From Microbacteriaceae bacterium (lineage in GTDB: Bacteria > Actinomycetota > Actinomycetes > Actinomycetales > Microbacteriaceae): a DNA stretch of 64,000 bases. Position 1 is the stretch's first letter, and every line of letters starts with the position of its first letter. Location: assembly GCA_019638805.1 (NCBI GenBank), contig JAHBTA010000001.1:62001-126000 (forward strand). Direction: 5' to 3'. The translations under genes and the position numbers were made by a program. Below, in pieces: positions 1 to 7,907 of this stretch. The notes below the pieces were generated by a model. That model did no database searches. It worked only from the letters and a program-made list of their open reading frames with translations, and had not been told where the DNA came from.

Positions 1-57
1 GCGACGCAGCCTCCGGCATCGTCGGATAAGCCGCGCGACTTCGGGGTGGAGGACTGA
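1..57 (+). CDS. 3' end of an unidentified upstream gene (partial)
   Basis: The first 18 codons visible end in TGA at 55-57 and encode a polar tail finishing DFGVED. It is in frame from base 1, with the same codon bias as its neighbours. Its stop lies one base before the GTG of the globin gene, so the two are probably co-transcribed. In related actinobacteria a mechanosensitive-channel gene often precedes this globin, but nothing in this tail is diagnostic, so no function is assigned. Confidence 0.55.
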   Translation, partial: ATQPPASSDKPRDFGVED

Positions 58-58
58 C

Positions 59-490
59 GTGGCAGATCTGACGCTGCGCATGGGGCAGGGCGGCGAGCCG
101 GTGGGAGGCAGCTTCTGGGCCGAGGTGGGCGGACGGGCGACCTTCGAGAAGCTCGTGCGCGCCTTCTACGAGGGGGTCCGAACCGACGAGGTCCTGCTGC
201 CGATGTACCCGGAGCAGCCCGACCTCGAGGGGGCCATCCAGCGCCTCACCGGGTTCCTCGAGCAGTACTGGGGCGGGCCGGGAACCTACAGCGAGCAGCG
301 CGGGCATCCGCGGCTGCGAATCCGGCACGCGCCCTTCCCGATCACTCCGGACGCCCGGGATCGCTGGCTGCACCACATGCGGGCGGCCCTGGACACCCTC
401 GAGCTGTCCCCGCTCCACGAGTCGATGCTCTGGGACTACCTCGACCGCGCGGCCCACGCGCTGGTCAACACGCCCGGCCCGTCACGATAG
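59..490 (+). CDS. glbO: Group II truncated haemoglobin (trHbO type)
   Basis: Haem protein of 143 aa that binds O2/NO in the cytoplasm. Family-defining residues can be placed by eye: B10 Tyr37, CD1 Tyr50, proximal (F8) His90 and G8 Trp103, around the YWGGP segment at 70-74. This is the group II pattern seen in mycobacterial GlbO. The GTG start is favoured because GGAGG at 48-52 stands six bases before it; an in-frame ATG at 80 would give a more typical N-terminus but has no such site. Its TAG stop is also the first three bases of the -10 box of the next gene. Confidence 0.93.
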   Translation: MADLTLRMGQGGEPVGGSFWAEVGGRATFEKLVRAFYEGVRTDEVLLPMYPEQPDLEGAIQRLTGFLEQYWGGPGTYSEQRGHPRLRIRHAPFPITPDARDRWLHHMRAALDTLELSPLHESMLWDYLDRAAHALVNTPGPSR

Positions 491-500
491 CCTCACTTTC

Positions 501-2150
501 ATGCCCCAGAACGCCGACGTCATCGTCATCGGAGCCGGTCTCGCCGGCCTGGTCGCCGCCGCAGAGCTCGTCGAGGCCGGCCAGCACGTCATCATCCTCG
601 ACCAGGAGCCCGAGGCCAGTCTCGGGGGGCAGGCGCACTGGTCATTCGGCGGGCTCTTCCTGATCGACTCGCCCGAACAGCGCCGCATGGGCATCAAGGA
701 CAGCCACGACCTCGCCAGGCAGGACTGGTACGGCAGCGCAGAGTTCGACAGGGACGAGGACGAGAACGGGCGCGAGTGGGCGGAGGCCTACCTGGCCTGG
801 GCAGCCGGCGAGAAGCGCGAGTGGCTGCGCTCCAAGGGCGTGAAGTTCTTCCCCGTCGTCGGCTGGGCCGAGCGCGGCGGCTACACCGCCACGGGGCACG
901 GCAACTCGGTTCCGCGCTTCCACATCGTGTGGGGCACCGGACCGGCCATCCTCGCGCCCTTCATCAAGGCCGTGCGCGCGGGTGTCGAGCAGGGCCTCGT
1001 CGAGTTCAAGTTCCGGCACCGGGTGGACGAGCTCATCGTGCGCGACGGCGCCGTGGTCGGGGCCAGCGGCTCGGTGCTCGCGCCCGACGACGCCCAGCGC
1101 GGCGAGCCGAGCAACCGCGACGTCGAGGGCGAGTTCTCGTTCGAGGCCCCCGCCGTGATCGTCGCGAGCGGCGGCATCGGCGGCAACCACGACCTGGTGC
1201 GCAAGAACTGGCCCGAGTGGCTGGGCAGCGCACCGGGCAAGATGCTCAGCGGCGTGCCCGCCCACGTCGACGGCCGCATGCTGGAGATCTCGGAGCACGC
1301 CGGCGCCCACCTCGTCAACGGCGACCGGATGTGGCACTACACCGAGGGCATCGAGAACTTCGCTCCCGTGTGGGACAAGCACGGCATCCGCATCCTGCCC
1401 GGGCCGTCGAGCCTGTGGTTCGACGCGACCGGCAAGCGCCTCCCGGTGCCGCTCTTCCCCGGTTTCGACACTCTCGGAACGCTCGGCTACCTGCGCACCA
1501 CCGGGCACGACCACTCCTGGTTCGTTCTCACGCAGTCCGTCATCGAGAAGGAGTTCGCGCTCTCCGGCAGCGAGCAGAACCCCGACCTCACCGGCAAGAG
1601 CATCCGAGAGCTGGCCCGCCAGCGGCTCGCCAAGGGCGCGACCGAACCCGTCGAGGCCTTCAAGACCAAGGGCGCCGACTTCGTGGTCGCCGACACCCTG
1701 GACGAGTTGTTCGCGGGGATGCGCAAGCTCTCCCCCGGCGTCAAGATCGACACCCAGGGCATGCGCCGTGAGATCGAGGCACGCGACCGCGAGCTGGACA
1801 ACGACTTCACCAAGGATGCGCAGATCACCGCCCTGCGCGGCGCGCGCAACTACCGGGGCGACCAGCTCATCCGGGTCGCGAAGCCGCACAAGTTCCTCGA
1901 CCCCGCGCACCGGCCGCTCATCGCGGTCAAGCTGCACATCCTCACGCGCAAGAGCCTGGGCGGCATCCGCACCGATCTGAACGGGCAGGCGCTCGCACCC
2001 GACGGCACGCCGATCCGCGGTCTGTTCGCGGTGGGCGAGGCGAGCGGTTTCGGCGGGGGCGGCATCCACGGCTACCGCGCGCTCGAGGGCACGTTCCTCG
2101 GCGGCTGCCTCTTCACCGGCCGGCAGGCCGGGCGCTACCTCGCCGAGTAG
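501..2150 (+). CDS. FAD-binding dehydrogenase (fumarate reductase/KstD flavoprotein family)
   Basis: A 549-aa flavoprotein. The Rossmann motif GAGLAG sits at residues 11-16, followed by an acidic residue at the end of beta-2 (LDQEPEA). The C-terminal FAD segment (FAVGEASGFGGGGIHGY) is typical of the family that includes ketosteroid dehydrogenases and flavocytochrome c. It lacks haem motifs and signal peptides, so it is a cytosolic oxidoreductase; the substrate cannot be read from sequence. TAGCCT at 488-493 is exactly seven bases before the ATG and there is no ribosome binding site, so a leaderless transcript starting at the ATG is likely, with the promoter inside the end of the globin gene. 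Confidence 0.9.
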   Translation: MPQNADVIVIGAGLAGLVAAAELVEAGQHVIILDQEPEASLGGQAHWSFGGLFLIDSPEQRRMGIKDSHDLARQDWYGSAEFDRDEDENGREWAEAYLAWAAGEKREWLRSKGVKFFPVVGWAERGGYTATGHGNSVPRFHIVWGTGPAILAPFIKAVRAGVEQGLVEFKFRHRVDELIVRDGAVVGASGSVLAPDDAQRGEPSNRDVEGEFSFEAPAVIVASGGIGGNHDLVRKNWPEWLGSAPGKMLSGVPAHVDGRMLEISEHAGAHLVNGDRMWHYTEGIENFAPVWDKHGIRILPGPSSLWFDATGKRLPVPLFPGFDTLGTLGYLRTTGHDHSWFVLTQSVIEKEFALSGSEQNPDLTGKSIRELARQRLAKGATEPVEAFKTKGADFVVADTLDELFAGMRKLSPGVKIDTQGMRREIEARDRELDNDFTKDAQITALRGARNYRGDQLIRVAKPHKFLDPAHRPLIAVKLHILTRKSLGGIRTDLNGQALAPDGTPIRGLFAVGEASGFGGGGIHGYRALEGTFLGGCLFTGRQAGRYLAE

Positions 2151-2159
2151 CGGGGTCGC

Positions 2160-2855
2160 TCAGCGGGAGAGCGTCCAGGGCTTGCGCCGCACCAGGACGT
2201 GACCGCGACGGGTCGTCAAGCGCGTCCACGGGCCCGTCTCGAAGACGCGCACGTCGTCCTCGCCGAGGAAGCCCAGGCCAAGAGCCGCGAAGGCGGCGCC
2301 GGCGGGGACATGCTCGATACCCGGAATCGGACGACCCCACACCTCCGATCGGACGCGACGCACGATGCTCTCGCCTGCACCCTCCGGCACGGCCGCCGCG
2401 ACCTCGTCGATACCCGCGCGCGCGATCGCGTCGAGCGTCGCCGGGCTCGCGGCGCTGAGCGGATGCCACCCCCCGCGAGGCGGGGAGATCGCGGCCCAGA
2501 CGACCGTGTTGACCTCGATCGGCACGGAGACCCGGATCGGCCCGGGAACCGGTCCGGCCAGCGAGCGCGCCTGCGCCGCCTCGACCCGGGTCAGCAGCGA
2601 CCGGATCGGGACGACCGCATCGAAGCTCTCCGTGGTGCCGTCCTCCCCTGCGCGCAGCGCCACCGTCCGCAGCCCCAGCACGGTCGGAGTCTCGTCGGTG
2701 AGCCCGGCGGGCGAGAGCACCGCGACGTAGACCGCCAGCACACCGCTGCCGGCGATCAGGCGCACCGACCCCTCCTCGATCCGCGCGGCGCGGGAGAGGA
2801 AGACCTGGAGGTCGTCGAGGGCCGATGCGTCGTCGAGGAAGAACGAACGACTCAT
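2160..2855 (-). CDS. Conserved hypothetical protein, 231 aa
   Basis: I do not recognise a named family. The product is soluble, with no signal peptide or membrane segment and a mixed alpha/beta composition. It converges on the FAD dehydrogenase (9-base gap) and diverges from tesB, with only 19 bases between the two start codons. On this strand TAGTTT lies seven bases before the ATG, so the message is probably leaderless and its -10 box overlaps that of tesB on the other strand. Intact reading frame and normal codon bias indicate a real gene. Confidence 0.8.
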   Translation of the reverse strand: MSRSFFLDDASALDDLQVFLSRAARIEEGSVRLIAGSGVLAVYVAVLSPAGLTDETPTVLGLRTVALRAGEDGTTESFDAVVPIRSLLTRVEAAQARSLAGPVPGPIRVSVPIEVNTVVWAAISPPRGGWHPLSAASPATLDAIARAGIDEVAAAVPEGAGESIVRRVRSEVWGRPIPGIEHVPAGAAFAALGLGFLGEDDVRVFETGPWTRLTTRRGHVLVRRKPWTLSR

Positions 2856-2874
2856 CGCTCATAAACTACAGGCC
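2856..2874. promoter_or_regulatory. Overlapping bidirectional -10 boxes
   Basis: The heptamer TAAACTA (2862-2868) reads TAAACT on the + strand, seven bases before the tesB ATG, and TAGTTT on the - strand, seven bases before the ATG of the 231-aa gene. Both genes lack a Shine-Dalgarno sequence. The two -10 elements therefore share five base pairs, and transcription in the two directions should be mutually exclusive at this site. Confidence 0.6.
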
Positions 2875-3741
2875 ATGGGCGATCCGCTGTCGGGACTGAT
2901 GGCCGCACTCGACCTCACCGACACCGGGGCACGCACGAGCGAAGACATCTTCACCGGACCGAGCCAGTGGATGCCCGGCGGTCGCGTGTACGGGGGCCAG
3001 GTGCTCGCGCAGTCGCTCGTCGCCGCGAACCGCACCGTCGCATCCGATCGCTTCGTGCACTCGATGCACGGCTACTTCCTGCGTCCGGGCGACGTCAACC
3101 TGCCGATCACCTTCTCGGTCGACCGCATCCACGACGGGAGGTCGTTCTCGACGAGGCGCACCCAGGCCTACCAGGACGGCCTGCCCATCCTGTCGATGAT
3201 CGCGTCCTTCCAGGACGTCGACGCGGGCCTCGAGCACCAGGCCGAGATGCCGGCCGACCTGCCCGATCCCGAGAGCCTGCCCAGCACGGCCGAGGTGCTC
3301 GCCCACATCGACCACCCGGTCGCGCAGTTCTGGGCCACCGAGCGCGCCTTTGACATCCGGCACGTCGGCTCCCCCATCTACCTCGCCGTCGAGGGCGAGC
3401 GGGTTCCGCATCAGGCGGTGTGGATGCGCGCGGTCGGCACCCTGCCCGACGATCCGGCCCTGCACCGGGCCGCGATCGCCTACGCGAGCGACCACACCAT
3501 CCTGGAACCCGTGCTGCGCGGTCACGGCGTGCCATGGACCGCGCCCGGACTCAAGGTCGCCAGCCTCGACCACGCCATGTGGTGGCACCGCGACGGACGC
3601 GCGGACGAATGGCTGCTCTACGTGCAGGAGTCGCCCAACTCGATCGGCGGGCGCGGGCTGTCCTTCGGGCGGGTCTACGATCGGGGCGGCCGGCTGCTGG
3701 CGAGCGTCGCTCAGGAGGGCATGGTCCGGGTTCCGGCCTGA
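2875..3741 (+). CDS. tesB: Acyl-CoA thioesterase II
   Basis: Hydrolyses acyl-CoA to free acid and CoA. At 288 aa it has the double-hotdog length of TesB. The catalytic set matches by position: Asp206 in SDHTILEP, Ser230 in place of the usual Thr/Ser, and Gln280 in VAQEGMVR, compared with Asp204/Thr228/Gln278 of E. coli TesB. It starts at an ATG with no ribosome binding site and a -10 box seven bases upstream, in a divergent arrangement with the 231-aa gene. A SnoaL-like gene follows on the same strand after 46 bases. Confidence 0.93.
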   Translation: MGDPLSGLMAALDLTDTGARTSEDIFTGPSQWMPGGRVYGGQVLAQSLVAANRTVASDRFVHSMHGYFLRPGDVNLPITFSVDRIHDGRSFSTRRTQAYQDGLPILSMIASFQDVDAGLEHQAEMPADLPDPESLPSTAEVLAHIDHPVAQFWATERAFDIRHVGSPIYLAVEGERVPHQAVWMRAVGTLPDDPALHRAAIAYASDHTILEPVLRGHGVPWTAPGLKVASLDHAMWWHRDGRADEWLLYVQESPNSIGGRGLSFGRVYDRGGRLLASVAQEGMVRVPA

Positions 3742-3787
3742 CCCGCCGGCGCTCGGGCGACCGGCCGGTGCGGTCCATGATGGACCC

Positions 3788-4189
3788 ATGACCGCCGACG
3801 ACCCGCACCCCCTCGTCACCGCCTACCTCGACGCGCTGGGGCGCTCCGACCTGGATGCGATGCTCGCCCTGTTCGCGGATGGCGCGATCGTGCACTCCCC
3901 GCTCTACGGCGAGCTGCCGGCGACCGAGTTCTACCCGGGGCTTTTCGCCGACACGAGCGCAGCGACACTGACCCTGCTCGGGACGATGCGCGGAGCATCG
4001 GTCGACGGTGCCGAGCTGCTGTCGTTCTGGTTCCATTTCGATTGGCGCCTGCCGGACGGCACCGCCGCACCCTTCGAGGTCATCGACCTCGCCGAGCTGG
4101 ATCGCGACGGGCGCATCCGCAGCATCCGGATCGTCTACGACACTGTGGATGTGCGCCCCGCGTTCGAGGACGCCACCGGCCGGCGCTGA
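3788..4189 (+). CDS. SnoaL/NTF2-like protein
   Basis: A 133-aa product with the NTF2-like cone-fold pattern: an N-terminal helix (VTAYLDALGRSDLDAMLALF), then GAIVHSPL, and antiparallel strands ending in RIVYDTVDVRP. Members are small steroid-isomerase-like enzymes or ligand binders; the substrate is unknown. The ATG is preceded at six bases by CATGAT, so it may be leaderless. Its last 55 bases overlap the 3' end of the convergent HAAS-domain gene, an unusually long tail-to-tail overlap in which both frames stay open. Confidence 0.8.
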   Translation: MTADDPHPLVTAYLDALGRSDLDAMLALFADGAIVHSPLYGELPATEFYPGLFADTSAATLTLLGTMRGASVDGAELLSFWFHFDWRLPDGTAAPFEVIDLAELDRDGRIRSIRIVYDTVDVRPAFEDATGRR

Positions 4190-5136
4190 CGCCAGGTCTT
4201 GAGCGCGCCGTCCACGATGTCCCAGACGGCGACCCCGGCGGCAACGAAGGCGAACACGACCGCGAGCACGCCGCCGGGAGCGACCAGGGAGCCGATCTCG
4301 AGCTGTGCCGCGAACCGCGGGTCGAAGAACTGGTTCGTGGTAAAAAGCCACACCAGGATGCCGCCGGCCGCGAGCGCGAGGACGGCGTTCACCACGGCGA
4401 ACGGCACGCTCCAGCGCCCGGCGCGATACACCGCGATGGCGAAGGCCAGCTCGAGCACCGCGATGACCGCCAGCACCGGCAGCCAGAGGGTCCAGAGCGC
4501 GGGCGCCAGCACCGGGAGCCCCTCGCCCCGGTCATCCGTGACGAACGGGAAGAGCTGCTGCCACAGCACCAGGACCGTCATGATCAGCAGGAAAACCGCG
4601 GATGCGATGGGCTCGCCGATGCGCACCGCACCCGTCGCCGGGAGGTCGGGGAGCATGTCCGGGTTCCAGGCGGATGCGAGCGGCTTACCCGCGTTCGTAC
4701 GTTCGATGACCGCGAAGACCAGGGTGGTCCAGAATCCGAGGTGCACGATGAGGCCCATCGCGGTCGCCGCCACGGCGCCGATGACCTCGCCCGCACTGTC
4801 GGGCTGCGACAGCAGCACGCCGAGCGTGACGCCGACGACGGCGATCGGGAGAACGATCCCGTACAGGACCTTCATGAGCCGGATGTAGTCCGGGAAGAGC
4901 GCGGGCCCGATGAGGTGCAGCGGCCGGTCGGCGTAGCCCGCCGCGAGTCGATACGGGTCGCCCAGCTCGACGATGGTCTCCCGCTCGGCCGCCCCGGCAT
5001 CCGCACCCGCTTCGACGCGGGCGTCGATCGCGTCCGCGATCGAGCCGCGCAGCTCGCGGTCGATGTCGTCGCGCTGCTGCTCGGGCAGCGATCGCTGGAC
5101 GGCCCAGATGTAGCGGTCTGTCAGGGTGGCGGTCAT
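4135..5136 (-). CDS. HAAS-domain multi-pass membrane protein
   Basis: 333 aa. Residues 1-75 form the cytosolic helical HAAS/'permease prefix' domain (IDRELRGSIADAIDAR, then ELGDPYRLAAGY), which usually partners PadR-type regulators. The rest carries about six hydrophobic segments, including VLYGIVLPIAVVGVTLGVLL and AVFLLIMTVLVLW. It is translationally coupled to the PadR gene by an ATGA overlap. In Firmicutes and Actinobacteria this pair responds to envelope stress; here the role is inferred from the pairing only. Its 3' end overlaps the SnoaL gene on the other strand. Confidence 0.85.
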   Translation of the reverse strand: MTATLTDRYIWAVQRSLPEQQRDDIDRELRGSIADAIDARVEAGADAGAAERETIVELGDPYRLAAGYADRPLHLIGPALFPDYIRLMKVLYGIVLPIAVVGVTLGVLLSQPDSAGEVIGAVAATAMGLIVHLGFWTTLVFAVIERTNAGKPLASAWNPDMLPDLPATGAVRIGEPIASAVFLLIMTVLVLWQQLFPFVTDDRGEGLPVLAPALWTLWLPVLAVIAVLELAFAIAVYRAGRWSVPFAVVNAVLALAAGGILVWLFTTNQFFDPRFAAQLEIGSLVAPGGVLAVVFAFVAAGVAVWDIVDGALKTWRQRRPVASSNAGRTSTVS

Positions 5137-5477
5137 CGTCGGTCTCCTTTGCCGGGTCGGTCGAGTTCGTGCAGGGCACGGGTCAGGGCACTCCAGTCCT
5201 CGAGCAGCTGCGCCGCGAGCACGGCGCCCTCGGCACTGGTGCGGTAGAACTTGCGCGGGCGCGCATCGTCGGTGTTCCAGTCGCTGGCGAGCAGACCCTG
5301 CTTCTCGAGGCGACGCAACAGCGGGTAGAGCGTGTTGCCGTCGGTGGCGATGCCGGCCGCCGCGAGCCGTTCCAGCAGCGCGTAGCCGTAGTCGGGTTCG
5401 CGCAACAGCAGCAGGCAGGCGAGCACGACCGTGCCGCGCCGGAGCTCCTGCAGATGCCCGCTCTCGATTTCACTCAC
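5133..5477 (-). CDS. PadR family transcriptional regulator
   Basis: About 114 aa, with the PadR winged helix: DYGYALLERLAAAG, then NTLYPLLRRLEKQGLL and the wing with RKFYRTSAEG. First gene of a two-gene operon with the HAAS membrane protein. I place the start at the GTG at 5477 rather than the upstream GTG at 5486. TTGTAA and TACAGT with a 17-base spacer form a good promoter, and TACAGT ends seven bases before this GTG, giving a leaderless message. Two near-palindromes in the promoter region suggest autorepression. Confidence 0.88.
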   Translation of the reverse strand: MSEIESGHLQELRRGTVVLACLLLLREPDYGYALLERLAAAGIATDGNTLYPLLRRLEKQGLLASDWNTDDARPRKFYRTSAEGAVLAAQLLEDWSALTRALHELDRPGKGDRR

Positions 5478-5482
5478 CTGCC

Positions 5483-5496
5483 ACACTGTACTGTGT
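5483..5496. promoter_or_regulatory. Candidate PadR operator 1
   Basis: ACACTGTACTGTGT is self-complementary at 12 of 14 positions, with GTAC at its centre, and covers the -10 box of the padR promoter. A second site of the same design lies 34 bp (about three helical turns) upstream. Confidence 0.45.
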
Positions 5497-5516
5497 ATCG
5501 CACACCATTACAACCC

Positions 5517-5530
5517 GCACAATATAGTGC
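5517..5530. promoter_or_regulatory. Candidate PadR operator 2
   Basis: GCACAATATAGTGC is self-complementary at 12 of 14 positions and mismatched at the same two positions as operator 1, giving the shared pattern nCACwNNNNwGTGn. Its centre is 34 bp from that of operator 1, just upstream of the -35 element. Confidence 0.4.
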
Positions 5531-5540
5531 GTCGCCGAGG

Positions 5541-5598
5541 GAGCACGTTCGCGTCGAACGAGTGCCTTACCGCAACCTCGCTCGACGCGAACGTACTC
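5541..5598. repeat. 58-bp palindromic repeat, copy A
   Basis: Arms 5541-5562 and 5577-5598 are complementary at 20 of 22 positions, with a 14-base loop. The same-length element recurs at 36983-37040. This copy lies between the 3' end of the thioesterase gene and the padR promoter, so it could fold in the thioesterase message as a terminator or processing hairpin. Confidence 0.65.
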
Positions 5599-5623
5599 GG
5601 TGGGTGAGGGGTGGGAGAGCCGG

Positions 5624-6097
5624 TCAGGCGCGCTTGGAGAAGACGACCGGGTCCTCGACGTAGGGCGCCCAGAGCCCGCGCAGCGCCTCGTCGATGCGGC
5701 GGGGACGCCCATCGGCCGCGGTGACCATGACGATCGTGGTCGCGGCTCGGGTGAATAGCGCGCGAGGGGAGACACCGACGGGCGAGTACAGCTCGTAGCA
5801 CACCTCGAGGCTCGCGCCGCCGATGCGGCCGATCCACAACTCGATGTCGAGGGGTTGGCGCATGTACGGGATCGGGGCGAGGTACTCGATCTCCTGGCGG
5901 GCGATGATGCTGATGACCTCCGCGCCCGGCCGCGCGTCGAGAACCGCGGTCTCGTGGCCGCCCTGACCGGGTTCGTCCGGTCGCCAGAACGCCTGGATGC
6001 GCGCCTCCTCCAGCAGGCGCAGCATCTCCGCGTTGTTGACATGCGCGTAGGCGTCGAAGTCGGACCAGCGCAACGGGATCTCGACGTGCAGTCTCAC
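5624..6097 (-). CDS. Hotdog-fold acyl-CoA thioesterase (YbgC/FadM type)
   Basis: 157 aa, single hotdog domain. The N-terminus holds the family signature WSDFDAYAHVNN at residues 11-22, with Asp15 as the probable catalytic residue, and a long helix (MLRLLEEARIQAFW) follows. Such enzymes cleave 4-hydroxybenzoyl-CoA-like or acyl-CoA thioesters; the substrate here is unknown. It lies 33 bases downstream of ettA on the same strand and may be co-transcribed with it. A 58-bp palindromic element follows 26 bases after its stop. Confidence 0.88.
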   Translation of the reverse strand: MRLHVEIPLRWSDFDAYAHVNNAEMLRLLEEARIQAFWRPDEPGQGGHETAVLDARPGAEVISIIARQEIEYLAPIPYMRQPLDIELWIGRIGGASLEVCYELYSPVGVSPRALFTRAATTIVMVTAADGRPRRIDEALRGLWAPYVEDPVVFSKRA

Positions 6098-6130
6098 GGT
6101 CGCGTCCGATCGGTCACTTACTCCGGCGGC

Positions 6131-7813
6131 TCAGCTGCGGGTCAGCCGGCGGTGCACCGAGCGGTGCGGCGCCGCGGCCTCCGGGCCGAGCCGCTCGATC
6201 TTGTTCTGCTCGTACGCCTCGAAGTTGCCCTCGAACCAGTACCAGTTCGCCGGGTCCTCCTCCGTGCCTTCATAGGCCAGGATGTGCGTCGCGATCCGGT
6301 CGAGGAACCACCGGTCGTGCGTGATGACCACGGCGCAGCCGGGGAACTCGAGCAACGCGTTCTCGAGGCTCGACAGCGTCTCGATGTCGAGGTCGTTGGT
6401 CGGCTCGTCCAGCAGCAGCAGGTTGCCGCCCTCCTTGAGGGTGAGGGCGAGGTTGAGGCGGTTGCGCTCGCCACCGGAGAGCACGCCCGCCTTCTTCTGC
6501 TGGTCCGGCCCCTTGAACCCGAACTTCGACACGTAGGCACGGGACGGGATCTCGGTCTTGCCGACCGTGATGATGTCGAGCCCGTCGGAGACGACCTCCC
6601 AGAGGTTCTTGTTCGGGTCGATGCTCGACCGGCCCTGGTCGACGTAGCTGATCTTGACGGTCTCGCCGACCTTGAGCTCGCCGCCGTCCAGGGGCTCGAG
6701 CCCGACGATGGTCTTGAACAGCGTGGTCTTGCCCACACCGTTCGGGCCGATGACCCCGACGATGCCGTTGGGCGGCAGGCTGAAGCTGAGACCGTCGATG
6801 AGCGCGCGACCGTCGAAACCCTTCTGCAGGTTCTTGGCCTCGATGACGATGTTGCCCAGGCGCGGCCCCGGCGGAATCTGGATCTCGTCGAAGTCGAGCT
6901 TGCGCGTGCGCTCGGCCTCGGCCGCCATCTCCTCGTAACGAGCCAGACGTGCCTTCGACTTGGTCTGCCGGCCCTTCGCGCTGCTGCGCACCCACTCGAG
7001 CTCGTCCTTGAGGCGCTTGGCGAGCTTGGCGTCCTTCTTGCCCTGGATGTCGAGGCGCTCGGCCTTCTTCTCGAGGTAGGTGGAGTAGTTGCCCTCGTAG
7101 CCGATGAGCCGGCCGCGATCGACCTCGGCGATCCACTCGGCGACGTTGTCCAGGAAGTACCGGTCGTGCGTGATGGCGATGACCGCACCGGGGTAGGACT
7201 TCAGGTGCTGCTCGAGCCAGAGCACGCTCTCGGCGTCGAGGTGGTTGGTGGGCTCGTCCAGCAGCAGCAGGTCGGGCTTCGACAGCAGGAGCTTGGTCAG
7301 CGCCACCCGACGCTTCTCGCCGCCCGAGAGGTGCGCGACGCTCGCGTCCCCAGGCGGGGTGCGCAAGGCATCCATCGCCTGCTCGAGCTGGGAGTCGAGG
7401 TCCCACGCGTCTGCCGCGTCGATGTCCTCCTGCAGGGTGCCCATCTCGGCCAGGAGGGTGTCGAAATCGGCATCGGGTTCGGCCATGGCCGCCGAGATCT
7501 CGTTGAAGCGGTCGAGCTTGGCCTTGATCGGGCCGACGCCCTCCTGCACGTTCTCGAGCACGGTCTTGGACTCGTCGAGCTCGGGCTCCTGCATGAGGAT
7601 GCCGACCGTGTAGCCGGGGGTGAGCTGCGCCTCGCCGTTGGAGGGCTGGTCCAGGCCCGCCATGATCTTGAGGATCGTCGACTTCCCGGCGCCGTTGGGG
7701 CCGACCATGCCGATCTTCGCGCCGGGGAGGAACGCCATGGTGACGTCGTCGAGGATCAGCTTGTCGCCCACCGCTTTGCGGGCGCGCACCATCGAGTAGA
7801 TGTATTCGGCCAT
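6131..7813 (-). CDS. ettA: Energy-dependent translational throttle ABC-F protein
   Basis: 560-aa ABC-F ATPase that binds the ribosomal E site and gates entry into elongation according to ATP/ADP. It has two ABC domains without membrane segments. The first has GPNGAGKST at 38-46 and LSGGEKRRV; the second has GPNGVGKTT and LSGGERNRLNLA; a charged linker lies between them. MAEYIYSM is the usual EttA start, so the ATG at 7813 is chosen over an upstream GTG. TAGACT lies seven bases before it, so it is probably leaderless. It diverges from the low-GC gene at 7908. Confidence 0.95.
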   Translation of the reverse strand: MAEYIYSMVRARKAVGDKLILDDVTMAFLPGAKIGMVGPNGAGKSTILKIMAGLDQPSNGEAQLTPGYTVGILMQEPELDESKTVLENVQEGVGPIKAKLDRFNEISAAMAEPDADFDTLLAEMGTLQEDIDAADAWDLDSQLEQAMDALRTPPGDASVAHLSGGEKRRVALTKLLLSKPDLLLLDEPTNHLDAESVLWLEQHLKSYPGAVIAITHDRYFLDNVAEWIAEVDRGRLIGYEGNYSTYLEKKAERLDIQGKKDAKLAKRLKDELEWVRSSAKGRQTKSKARLARYEEMAAEAERTRKLDFDEIQIPPGPRLGNIVIEAKNLQKGFDGRALIDGLSFSLPPNGIVGVIGPNGVGKTTLFKTIVGLEPLDGGELKVGETVKISYVDQGRSSIDPNKNLWEVVSDGLDIITVGKTEIPSRAYVSKFGFKGPDQQKKAGVLSGGERNRLNLALTLKEGGNLLLLDEPTNDLDIETLSSLENALLEFPGCAVVITHDRWFLDRIATHILAYEGTEEDPANWYWFEGNFEAYEQNKIERLGPEAAAPHRSVHRRLTRS

Positions 7814-7907
7814 ACCCGCCAGTCTACGATTCACCACTTGGGAGACTGGGCGAGACCGAAGCCACCCGTTATGTTGCAGAAGAACTCAACGACGAGGGGG
7901 TTTCCTA

